Assembly (NCBI RefSeq): GCF_009730915.1
Contig: NC_052473.1
Location: 18,930,100 to 18,994,099, forward strand
Direction of reading: 5' to 3'
Length of the DNA: 64,000 nucleotides
Source of the DNA: Dioscorea cayenensis subsp. rotundata
Taxonomy: Eukaryota; Streptophyta; Magnoliopsida; Dioscoreales; Dioscoreaceae
Of this stretch, positions 12,040 through 22,140 are shown one piece after another (position 1 is the stretch's first letter; the number at the start of each line of letters is the position of its first letter). Below the pieces are notes generated by a model that worked only from the letters and a program-made list of their open reading frames with translations, was not told the origin of the DNA and searched no databases. The position numbers were made by a program, and so were the translations under genes.

Positions 12040-12928
12040 CCCGGGAGTTGCACGAGGATGGAAGTCTACATCTGCATGTTCTACTACAATTGGACGCCCG
12101 GGTACAGATCACCAATCATAGATTATTTGATCTAAGGTTACCTACATCATCCCTCATTTTCATCCAAACATGCAGAGTGTGTTAATGTGAAAGAGTATAT
12201 TGAGAAAAGAGGTGATTTCATAGATTGGGGTGTGTTTCAAATTGATGTCGGATGTTCGCAAGACGGTAGGCATGATTTATCAAGTGTCTATGAGGATGCA
12301 TTAAACGCTGAAATAGTGGCAGATGCTTTTCAAATCATCCGGGAGAAGGATCCCTTGGCATTTCTTTTACAATATCACAATTTAAATCGAAAACAGATCG
12401 TATTTTTGCCAGGCCTTTGGATCCTTACCATTCCGTTTGGAATTATTCAACCTTCATGGTTACTACGCGTATTCAAGCATGGCTACAATGTAACTTTCAG
12501 ATGAATAGCATTACATGGCCAAATGAAAATATTATAGGCCAACCAGTCTTATCCTTGAAGGATAGAGTCGTACTGGTAAGACGGCATCGATACGATCTCT
12601 AGGTAACCATAATTATATCGGTGACCATCTAGACTTTAATCATGTCACATTTTGCAATGATGTTTTGTACAACATAATTGATGATGTCGCACCAAATTAT
12701 CTACGTTTGAAACACTAGCGGGAACTCATTGGTGCTCAATGCGATTTGCAAACAAATTGTAAGTATTGTAAACCTATTCAAATAAGAAGTGGCATTCCAT
12801 CTGTTGTAATATGTAATCCCGGGCATGATTCCAGTCATAAAGCTTACCTAAATAGAGAGGAGAATCTCCCTTTATGTGACTGGCCATTACATAATACGCA
12901 TTTTGAGTTCATTGTATCTTCAATCTGA
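12040..12928 (+). pseudogene. Geminivirus Rep-like fossil
   Basis: Recognisable Rep landmarks in order: ELHEDGSLHLHV, which contains the HLH metal-binding motif II of rolling-circle initiators; EYIEKRGDFIDWGVFQID, matching the begomovirus stretch before the oligomerisation region; DALNAEIVADAFQIIREKDP and LLQYHNLN, matching the conserved ALN...IIKEK...QFHNLN segment; and a helicase-side block with NIIDDVAP and SGIPSVVICNPG, corresponding to the Walker-B-like DDV and the later GGIPTIFLCNPG motif. The fossil is broken. In the virus, Rep nicks the origin and unwinds DNA. Confidence is high because many separate motifs fall in the right order. Confidence 0.88.
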
Positions 12929-12968
12929 CTGTCGTTCCTAGGACTATGTCTTTTGTTACTTCCTTAAT

Positions 12969-13374
12969 AATGGATTACCAAACCGGCAAATTTATAAATG
13001 AGGCTTAGGCTAACAATGGCATTTTTATTTGGGATTTATTAAATCTCTTGTACTTTCATGTGATAGAGAATATCAACCGGCCATTTCCACACAATTGGGA
13101 ATGCATAATAATTGAAGTACGTTTCACCTACAATCTTTGTAGGTCCTTGGGGTTACACAAGTGTTGGTTGTTCTTCACAATCTGGACAGACCTCCAGCCT
13201 TTGACCACTAGTTTTCTTCATTTATTTCATTGTCATGTAATGTGGTTTTTACAGAGTTTTGGTGTTATTTCAATTAATTCTATCATTCAGGTTGTTGTAC
13301 ATTTTGTTCGCAAGTTCTTGAGTTATATCATTGATGTACAAAATACAGCTTATATTCAGTATGATTTATATTAA
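12969..13374 (+). pseudogene. Geminivirus REn (C3)-like fossil
   Basis: Follows the Rep-like stretch directly, on the same strand, as REn does in begomoviruses. Landmarks: a start like MDYQTGKFINEA, then NNGIFIWDLLNLLYF, VRFTYNLCRSLGLHKCW, FFTIWTDLQP and FGVISINSIIQVV, against the family pattern ENGVYIWEI-NPLYF, RFNHNLRKALGIHKCF, FKIWT, LGVISINNVI. The length is close to the ~134 residues usual for REn. It is broken. REn boosts viral DNA replication by contacting Rep and host PCNA. Confidence 0.85.
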
Positions 13375-13484
13375 TTAAGATTCACATTTTTTTATTACAC
13401 ATACCGAATGAGCAACATTATTATTCCGTTATTATACTACTACATCATTACATTACCTACTGCATTCATATTTCAACTTTATAT

Positions 13485-13895
13485 TTATCTATTGGACATT
13501 ATATTACTTGGGCCTTCATGGTTCCTATACTCTCCTCTTACTTCGATTTTCCTGTTTTGGGTTACCACCATATCTGTACTGTGCCCTTGGATGTCCCAAT
13601 ATTGTCCATTTCCTTTTTTTTTGTATTTTTTAATAGCATTGTTCTCCACTAATGTATATGCTTCGGCAACTTCTGCATCTTGCTTACCTGTGGTTGCTAC
13701 TACTCGAAAGCATACGGTATAATACTGCTTCTTCCTTCTTTGTAATGCATTGGCATAGTCTAACCATGACTGTGGGTTATCTTCAATAGCTTCAATAAGA
13801 CATATCCCATGCATACAATTAAGAAGCATACTTTGACCGTATCTCTTGAACAATAAATACACTGCGAAGATTTTCTCTTTCTCCATTTTGTTCAT
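13485..13895 (-). pseudogene. Possible geminivirus coat-protein-like fossil
   Basis: A 136-codon open stretch converging on the REn-like fossil, exactly where the coat protein gene lies in a begomovirus. The resemblance is weak: VYLLFKRYGQSM against the family's VMFFLVRDRRPYGTPM, IEDNPQSWLDYANALQRR against the FDNEPSTATVKNDLRDR stretch, and VVATTGKQDAE against the VTGGQYAS stretch. Position and strand are the better argument. It could also be unrelated chance coding. Confidence 0.45.
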
Positions 13896-15388
13896 TTTTT
13901 ATATTCAAATCCAGGCTTTATATATTTATTAATCTTCCTCTCTACGTTTTTCTTCCTCTTAGTCTTTCCCCCAACAATGTTGTATATTCTATTATAAAAT
14001 ATTGGTCATGGGCCCCATAACTCACCATTTCTACCACTCCAATAAATCTCTCTTTGTTTATTGATTATTTTATTATATTGTGGGTCTGACCTTTAATTCA
14101 AATCTTTGAGAGAATCTAGGTGGCAACTTTAATTTGAATCGACCAATCATTTGAGGACACGTGGACGTACGGATGGGAGCTCGCTACTATCCTCTCCAAC
14201 TCTCTTACGGCCTAATCCTTATGTCCGTAAACAACCCGTAAGCAGTTGGGCATAAATAGAACTTATGAGGATTTCTACGGCATTCTCTATTCTATCTTTC
14301 TATTCTTTTGGGGCCGGCCCTTGGAGGCAAGATTGAGGAAGAAAAGAGCTGAATCTCTAGCACTCTAAGGGTGATTTAGAGAGCAATTTGGTCCTACATT
14401 CAAGGAAATTGAAGATCATAGCCATTAAGCTCATCTTGACAACATGCGTGGAAGCTTCTTCGGCGACTCTTCATCCTAGGGATTGAAAAGAGGGTTTTCA
14501 TGGATCTCATGTCTTCCTCTATTCTTTGTATCTTGAATGTTTGCCCTCCATTAATGGAGGGTTAATTTGTAGATGTTTAGGCATAATTAAACTCTAGAGC
14601 TTATCTTTTTGACTTTGGTTGTTAGATCTTTGATGCTTTAATTGAATTCTTATTTGCAATCATATCTATTTGAATCCAATTGTGTGTTTGAATGCTTGGT
14701 TGCTAACGAGGCAAAAACCTTAGCTATCATGTTTGATGTGCTACGTGATGACTAGAAATACCCACCTAGCATAGACATACCGTGATTAGAGGAAATTGTG
14801 AGTAAGCCTGGGTATAGGGTACTTTGGATACTCTGTCTCCCCCAATTCTCTTGAGTGAGTTGTTGACAATCTCCACGCTCTTTGCAATCATGTCGAGTGG
14901 ATTTAGGAGAAATTACATTTTTGCTCTGTATTCGGATTATAGGTAATCTATCTCTTTGGGGGAGATTATCTACTTAAGAGATTGTCATTAGCTCATGGTG
15001 AGATTTCATAAAGTGTTAATGAGACTGTGTGGATGTCTATATCAGCTATGCACCTATTTAGTTGCATTTTACCTTAGAAATCGGAATTTTGTATAATTAT
15101 AAAAATCTTTCGATTCAAATAGGATTGCATACAACATTTATCCTATACTTCATAACCCTAGACGGATACTATTCCCGAACATCGTCTCTTCCCTTGATTT
15201 CTCTCTGGTTTTATTTCCATATTCTTGTTTTGCTTTCTTTTATTCACACACACTACTTCATTACTTAGGCTAATTTTTGGAATTAGGGTTATTACTAGTA
15301 TTCACTTTCTTCCTTGTGGATCGACACTCTGCTTTATGCACACTTTATTACGCGATCAGCATGTACACTAGCGTCCCTATCAAGTTTT

Positions 15389-15407
15389 TGGCGCCATTAC
15401 CAGAGAG
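15389..15407 (+). other. Primer-binding site of the Athila-like element
   Basis: TGGCGCCATTACCAGAGAG lies seven bases after the LTR end. TGGCGCC followed by a GTT/ATT-GCC pattern is the tRNA-Asp-type primer site common in Athila/Tat elements. Confidence 0.75.
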
Positions 15408-16125
15408 GATTAGTGATATTAGGAATATTTGAATATCTATCACTTTAGTCATTTATTTTCTAATTAATTATAAACCATCACTTGTTTCATCTTGAGCATA
15501 CTTGTTTAATCCTTTATGTTACCAATTATTTTCAGGCCATCCTTATGAAGATGATCCGTGCAGTTGTTGAACAGTTGGCCATTATGAATGAAAAGTTGGA
15601 TAAAGTTATCCAACAAAGTTACCGGGGGAGGAGTGATTATACTACAAAAAGTAGCAAGTAGGATATAATTACCTTATGTGACTAGTTGTTTTAGTTTGAA
15701 TCGAAACATTTTCATAATTCAAGCCAACAAATACTAGAAGAGGCATTGGATCACTTTATATGTTCGTTGGGAGAGCAGCGAGAGAGAGAGAGAGAGAGAG
15801 TTCAAAGTTTCATCTTTTTCAAAACTGCAGGATGTGATGCCAATGTTAGTAGGAAAGAAAGTGGAATATCAAGAGAATGACAGTGCCTTGTAATCACCAG
15901 AGATGGATGAACTAATTGTAGAAGAGCAATTGGTATTCAAAATGAGAAACTGAAAACATCAATTAATGAACCATCCGAACTCAAATTGAATAAACTGCTA
16001 TAGCATTTAGAATACGCCTTTTTGGCTTAGAATTCTAAACTAGCGGTCATCATCTCAGCTTATTTATCTGCTTAGCACAAGAAGAGGCTAGTTAAAGTTC
16101 TTAAGGAACATCAAGGGGAAATTGG

Positions 16126-18843
16126 TTGAAGATCTTTGACATCAATGGTATAAATCCTTTGTTTTGTACCCATAATATCTTAATGGAAAAGGATTACAAA
16201 CCAGTTGTCCAACCTCAGAGGAGATTGAATCAGAATATGAAGGAAATGGTAAAAGCTGAGGTGATCAAGTTATTGGATGCCGGGGTCATTTATCTGATTT
16301 CTGATAGTGCATGGGTTAGCCCCATCCAGGTTGTACCCAAGAAGGGAGGAATGATGGTTATCACTAATGAAAGGAACGAATTGATCCCTACTAGTACTGT
16401 TACAGGATGGAGAGTTTGTATCGATTATAGGCGGTTGAATGATGCTACAAGAAAGGATCATTTCCCTCTCCCATTCATCAATTACATGTTGGAACGACTA
16501 TCTGGGTATATGTTCTATTGTTTCTTAGATGGGTTGTCAAGATTTTTTTTAGATCCTAATCAATCTAGAAGATTAAGAGAAGACAACTTTCACATGTCCT
16601 TTTGGTACGTTCGCATATAGACGGATGCCTTTCGCCTTATGCAATGCGCCTACCACATTTCAGCGCTATATGACCGCCATATTAGATGACCTTATTGAAG
16701 ATATTATGGAAGTATTCATGGATGATTTTTTTGTCTTTGGGGACTCTTTTGAACAATGTTTAAACAATTTGAAGAAGGTCTTACGGAAGTGCGAAGAGAC
16801 AAACTTGGTTCTGAATTGGGAAAAATGTCATTTCATGGTTCGCGAGGGAATAGTTTTGGGGCATAAAATATCTCAAAATGGGATAGAAGTTGATCACGCG
16901 AAGATTGAAACTATAGAGAAGCTTCCATCTCTGTCCTCAGTAAAAGCTGTACGGAGTTTCCTTGGGCATGCTAGTTTTTACTGACGCTTCATCAAGGATT
17001 TTCAAAGATAACCCGGCCACTCACTAAGCGTTTAGAGAAGGACATGTCTTTTGAATTTTTCACGGAATGTCATTCAGCATTTGAGACACTCAAGAAGAGA
17101 CTAGTGAAGGCACCCATTATTATAGTCCCTGATTGAAATCTTCCTTTAGAAATCATATGTGATGCGAGTGATCACGCAGTCAAAGATGTCCTAGGATAAT
17201 GAAGGGATAAGCACTTTCAACCTTTATACAATGCTAGTAAAACTCCAAATGATGCACAAGAAAACTATACCACCACCGAGAAGGAGTTACTAGCTGTGGT
17301 TTTTGCATTTGAGAAATTTTGTCTCTATCTTATTTTGTCCAAAGTCATAGTTTTTACTGATTATTTTGCACTTCGTTATTTGTTTAGCAAAACAGATGCC
17401 AAACCAAGATTAATCATTTAAGTTTTGCTTTTACAGGAATTCAATGTGGAGATCAAGGATAAACGCAGTGCGTAGAATTTAGCAGTAGACCATTGGCAAG
17501 ACTTGAGCACCTGAGGGGAAAACATCGAGAAGAAGTGGACATCAACGATCCCTTCCCTGAAGAGCATCTCTACTCTATTAATGCATTGGGTAAAATCAAT
17601 ACACCTTGGTTTGCTGACTTTTTAAATTACCTTGTAGCTCGGGTCCTTCCCAACAATATAGCCTCACATCTTAAAAAGAAATTTTTTGCTAATGTGAAGT
17701 ATTATATATGGGATGACCCATACTTGTTTCGAGTTTGTGCGGATCAAGTCATCCAACGGTGTGTTTCACATGAAGAAGGATGGGAAATCATTAGGGAGTG
17801 TCATTTGGGACCCGCTGGAGGATATTATAGCGCCAACAAAATTGTTGTGAAAGTGTTTGAATTCTTTTGGCCATCCATTTTTCGTAATGCACAAAGGTAC
17901 ATTTAACGTTGTGACAATTGTCAACGCACAAGTAATATTTCTCGCCGTTTTGAAATGCCTCAAAACCCAATTATTAATTGTGAAATTTTTTATGTCTGGG
18001 GTATTGATTTCATGGGCCCTTTCCCCACTTCTTTTGGAAATAAATACATCCCGGTAGTAGTAAACTATATGTCGAGGTGGGTTGAAGCTCAAGCTTTGCC
18101 TTCTGATGATGCTAGAGTTGTTTGTAGGTTTCTGAAGAGGTTATTCTCTCGATTTAGGGCACCTAGGGCAATTATCAACAATAGAGGAACCCATTTTTGC
18201 AATGTGTAATTGGAAAATGATCTCATGTGATATGGAGTCACTCACCGAGTGGCTACTCCATACCATCCTCAAACTAGTGGCCAAGTAGAGGTCTCTAATC
18301 ATGAACTCGAAACGAATCCTACAAAAGGCAGTAACCATTTGTAGGAAGGATTGGTCCAAAAAATAGATGATGCTCTTTGGGCATATAGGACAGCTTATAA
18401 GACACTGTTGGGAAACTCGCCGTACCGGCTGGTCTATAGAATAGCATGTCATTTACCGGTGGAGTTTGAGCATAAAACCTATTGGGTAACTAGGTTTTTA
18501 AATTTTGATTTAGAATCCATGGGGGAAAAAAAGAAACTCCAATTAAGTGCGTTAGACGAATGGTGGAAAATGTCGTATGAAAACTCTCGTACTTATAAGG
18601 AACACAAAAATATACCATGGTCGATTGATTAAACCAGGATGTGAGTTCCGTGAGGGAGATCATGTGTTGCTTTATAATTCTCGTTTGAAACTATTTCCAA
18701 GAAAACATAGATCAAGGTGGACATGGCCATATTGCATTACTCTAGTATTACGCCATGGGGCCATTGAGATCACACATCCAAAACATGGCACATTTCAGGT
18801 AGGGTGGAGGCTAAAACAGTACTTCGGCGACACTTCTAATTAG
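16126..18843 (+). pseudogene. Athila-like pol fossil (RT, RNase H, integrase)
   Basis: The reverse-transcriptase stretch opens with the Athila hallmark PVVQPQRRLNQNMKEMVK and has VPKKGGM, GWRVCIDYRRLNDATRKDHF and MPFALCNAPTTFQRYM. The polymerase site appears as FMDDFFVFG. RNase H-like DASDHAV and the following region lie at about 17150-17420. Integrase shows VSHEEGWEIIRECHLGPAGG before its zinc-finger end and [10 protein letters not shown], then [10 protein letters not shown] in the core. Order RT-RNase H-integrase is that of Ty3/gypsy elements. Broken and not functional. Confidence 0.9.
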
Positions 18844-18849
18844 GTTAAG

Positions 18850-19585
18850 AACATTTTTCAAGAAAGGCCTCCTTGACATACGCATTTCAGATATGTCAAG
18901 CTCGTGACATTAAACAAGCGCTTCTTGAGAGGCAACCCAAGCAAGATTTTTCCGTGCTTTGTTGTGTTTTTAAGTCTTTAATTGTAGGTTTGTAGTCTCA
19001 TTTGAGTTTGCAATAAATTGCTCGGTCTGTTGTGAATCTTCATGTGTTGGTTGGGTGCTTATGATTATAGACACTTATTTTATGCTTCCTAGGTCATATA
19101 TGTATTTGAGCTTAATTGTAGTAAACATGGAAAACTGAACTCAAATTTTTCAGGACTCTTTTGGGCTACTTACGCCTGTAAGCACAATTGTAAACCTCAA
19201 ACGCAAGGGAAGTACAGAGAGTCTTATGAGTGCATTTACGATCCGTAAGTCCTGGTGAGAACAGTTTAGAGGTTTATTACAGGTGACTTACACCCATAAG
19301 TGAGGTCGTAAGGGTCATCCAAAGCATCTTACGGTTATACCTTCAACCCTTACGACTTATAACCTTCTAGGGAATACAGCCTAGGTTCCTTAAGGGTACC
19401 TTACTCCCGTAAGCCAGACTGTAAGAACAAAACAGAGAACTTTACGAGCTACGGTGGTCAACCCCTTATGGTCATAACCTAGGTAGTACATATATGAAGG
19501 AGTGGTTCTTAAGCTCCTACATTTCTGTTGGATGTATTAAGCAATAATCTAAATTAATGCTCTCTATTTTCAAAAAAATAAAAAA
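18850..19585 (+). other. 3' non-coding end of the Athila-like element, rich in CTTAC/GTAAG palindromes
   Basis: After the integrase part comes CGCTTCTTGAGAGGCAACCC, a signature seen downstream of pol in this lineage, then LTR-type sequence at 19140-19480 in which short inverted motifs such as CTTACGCCTGTAAG recur many times. The same motif cluster occurs in the solo LTR at 27180-27440 and 29720-29800. Confidence 0.7.
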
Positions 19586-19589
19586 AACA

Positions 19590-20970
19590 ATGGACAACTT
19601 GTTAGTTTCATGCCATCTCTAATAATACATATGGTTATATATCAATATACAACTAGTCGGTTACATGCCATCTCTACCGATGTATACAGTTATTCAATTT
19701 ATTAACACCCATTATTTATGTGCAATTTTTGGTTTATATGTTCATTCCTTTAACACCTTATTATCTACATATAGCCTTTATGATGCTGCCATTAACCCTT
19801 AGGGGACGTGTGGTTCACAGTAATGTGAAAACACTACCGCCTGTTATGTAGTAATCTGAAAAGATTACCACATTTGGATTAATGGCGGTACCAAGTTTGG
19901 ATTAATGGCGGTGGTAATATTGATGGTAATTTGTGATAATCAACCTTAGAAGACTACCAAGAAACTTGGTAATTCCATTACAACCAAAATAGGTGGCTAT
20001 GTTGGATTACCAAGTGGGTGGTAATCAGAAATGTTTTTTGAACAAATATGCCCTTTGTTTAAAAATAATAATTTTCATACTTTATTCGTTGGATAAAAAA
20101 AATTAAATTTGAATAAAATTATTTTCGGAATATGTTGAACTTCAAAATTTTAATTTTTTTTATTCAAAATTTTATTTACTTTAAATTTAAACTTGCACAA
20201 AATGGGTAGACAAAAGGGTATTTTGGAAAATTTAGAACATTACCAAGTTAATTACTATGTTATATGAGTTTCCAACCAAACATGGTTATTATAAAATACC
20301 ACAACATTCCTAGGCATATAACATTCCTGATCTCATTACCATGGTAATCTCATTATGTAGTAATATATCATTACCATGAACCAAACGGCCCCTTAGGATT
20401 GATGTGTATTCTAATGGTGTGGATACTTTACTACTAAAATTTCTAACACCAGTTTAAACACTTAACAATGATTTTCTTATTTTTTATTTTATTGCACATA
20501 TTTAAATTTGTTTCTTTGTTATTTGACAAACACAAGACTCTAATTCTATATATATATATATATTGTGTGTATGGTTACACATGTTTCTTATTCTGTCATT
20601 TGGCCATATGTATACAACTTATTAGCATTTCCTACCATATATATACGGTTATATATATATACAATTTTTTGATTCCATGCCATCTCATCTAAAATATGAG
20701 GTTATTTGATCTATTAATGCCTATAGTTAATTTATAAAAATGGACATCTACAACAACTCACCTTTATGTGCTTATATTGTGAAGCTTCCCTTCATCAAAT
20801 GCTAGGTCTTTGAGTGAGCTTCTTTTTTAGAGCAAAGACTTTTCTTATTTTAGCTAAAAGCTTCTTTCTAAACTCTTCAGCAAGAATCCTATGGTAGAGG
20901 GTGAGGTTTGGTAAGATTTTGGAGCAAAGGGTGAGGTTTAGCATGATTTTGGAGCACTAGATCTTACTTT
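19590..20970. repeat. Tandem-repeat units and 3' flank of MADS copy 3, with a MITE inserted
   Basis: From GGACAACTTGTTAGTTTCATG onward the sequence realigns with 4680-5330 and 8566-9350. The only large extra piece is the MITE at 19802-20392. The alignment continues to ATCTTACTTTTATATATA, where two solo LTRs interrupt it, and resumes at 24118. Confidence 0.75.
19802..20392. mobile_element. PIF/Harbinger (Tourist-like) MITE, 591 bp
   Basis: Ends are inverted repeats: GGGGACGTGTGGTTCACAGT on the left and, read from the right end, GGGGCCGTTTGGTTCATGGT. The element is flanked by TTA at 19799-19801 and 20393-20395. The homologous site at about 8766 (ATCCTTAGGACTG) lacks it, so the insertion is proven by an empty site. 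TTA target duplication and the GTTTGGTTCA ends fit PIF/Harbinger. No transposase is present, so it is non-autonomous. The inside carries short repeats around GGATTAATGGCGGT. Confidence 0.85.
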
Positions 20971-20978
20971 TATATATA

Positions 20979-22135
20979 TGATATGCACTTTGCGTATTAC
21001 ACCCAAGTGCACGGGTTATATATATGAAGTAGTAAAAGTGTACCTGAAGGTCGGATAGTCAAATCTATGGGAGATTGATACTAGTACTAATTGTTCTTCT
21101 GCTATCTAGCCAATGCAATCAAGTGATGTTGCTAAACCTAATTAGGAAGACAAAGAATCGAGACGACGAGATGGTGAATTGAGGGTAAAATCAAGGAGAT
21201 AAGATGGTACCTCAGACGCAATCCTCTAAAGACGTCTATGTAAATAGTTAACTATATTGACTATTGATTGAGCATTCTTGGACCGTGAGACTCCTAAAGT
21301 AGCCTGACACCTTTGGTCCACGCGATCAAACCCTAATTCCATTCAAGAAAACTCATATCCAATATAATAAAAGGGAAATCAAATACAAATAGTCTCAAGA
21401 TTCATAGTCCATAGCACCAATGAAGCTTTAGCCTCTAATATTATAGAGAATCCTAGCTACTACAACCAATATAAGAGACAAGATTAGAAGCATTATGAAA
21501 ACTTATCTCAAGATGATAGGTGACGGAGATTCTCGGATTGGAGATGACAATGCAGTCGATCTTGAACCCAAAGGGCCAAAGAAAAGATGTCAACTTGTCC
21601 TTCATTGGATGTCTTCAACCTCCAATCAAAACCCTAGGCATCAATGAAGATCTCAACAAAAAGAAACTCACTTTACAAACCCTAGCTATCTGATTTTAAA
21701 GGTAACGGGCTAGTGCACTATCATGCTTAATGTGTGTTTGACCTGTGTTGATTGTTGGCGACACCTGAAATTCAATTCTGTGAGAAAATTTGCCATCCAG
21801 AGATTTGCATGGCCAAAAAGCACATCGTGCTTATTGGGCACTCTGGGCATTAGAACCATGCTTAGGATGTGCTCTTCAATTTCTCCGTTCTAGTGCTTTG
21901 CACTCCCTGAACATGCCCATGAATGTTGAGGCCATGCTTTTCTTTGGAATTGTTCTTTAGTGCTCGTTCAGCTCAGAATTGCATCAGTTTTATTCCTTTT
22001 TGTCCTAAAACCTATTTACCTACACATTAAATATAAAATGCCCAGCATAGTACTAAAATAAAGAAAATAATGCAAGAAGACAAGCAATGTGCATGGATTT
22101 ATAATACAAAATATGAGCATTCCATGCACTCATCA
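20979..22135 (-). mobile_element. Solo LTR, Athila/Tat-like, 1157 bp
   Basis: Plus-strand ends are TGATATGCAC and GCACTCATCA, with ATATA at 20974-20978 and 22136-22140. Read on the minus strand it starts TGATGAGTGCATGGAATG and ends with AACCCGTGCACTTGGGTG followed by a TGCATATCA end, a pattern I know from Athila/Tat LTRs; orientation rests on this. No internal coding region. It interrupts the 3' flank of MADS copy 3, which continues at 24118. Confidence 0.75.
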
Positions 22136-22140
22136 ATATA

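Larger units (their letters stand above)
12040..13900. mobile_element. Endogenous geminivirus-like fossil (begomovirus type)
   Basis: Three neighbouring stretches resemble geminivirus proteins in the order and orientation of a begomovirus genome: Rep, then REn on the plus strand, then a possible coat-protein piece on the minus strand converging on REn. It is an incomplete copy (about 1.9 of a typical ~2.7 kb circle) with several breaks, so it is old and not a working virus. It joins tandem-repeat DNA on the left and an Athila-like element on the right. The right edge is uncertain (13.9-14.2 kb). Endogenous geminivirus copies are known from tobacco relatives and from yams. I could not compare sequences directly. 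Confidence 0.85.
14190..19585 (+). mobile_element. Athila-like Ty3/gypsy LTR retrotransposon, incomplete
   Basis: A fossil Ty3 element of the Athila/Tat branch. Parts: a 5' LTR region ending CCCTATCA at 15382 with a TATA-like GCATAAATAG near 14250; a primer-binding site beginning TGGCGCC at 15389; a poorly readable gag-side region; reverse transcriptase, RNase H and integrase stretches (16126-18840); and a 3' tail with the CTTCTTGAGAGGCAACCC signature and 3'-LTR-type sequence to about 19585. It is broken, with on the order of ten breaks, and both outer edges are unclear. Because the two LTR parts overlap little, its age cannot be estimated from LTR divergence; it looks old. Confidence 0.88.
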
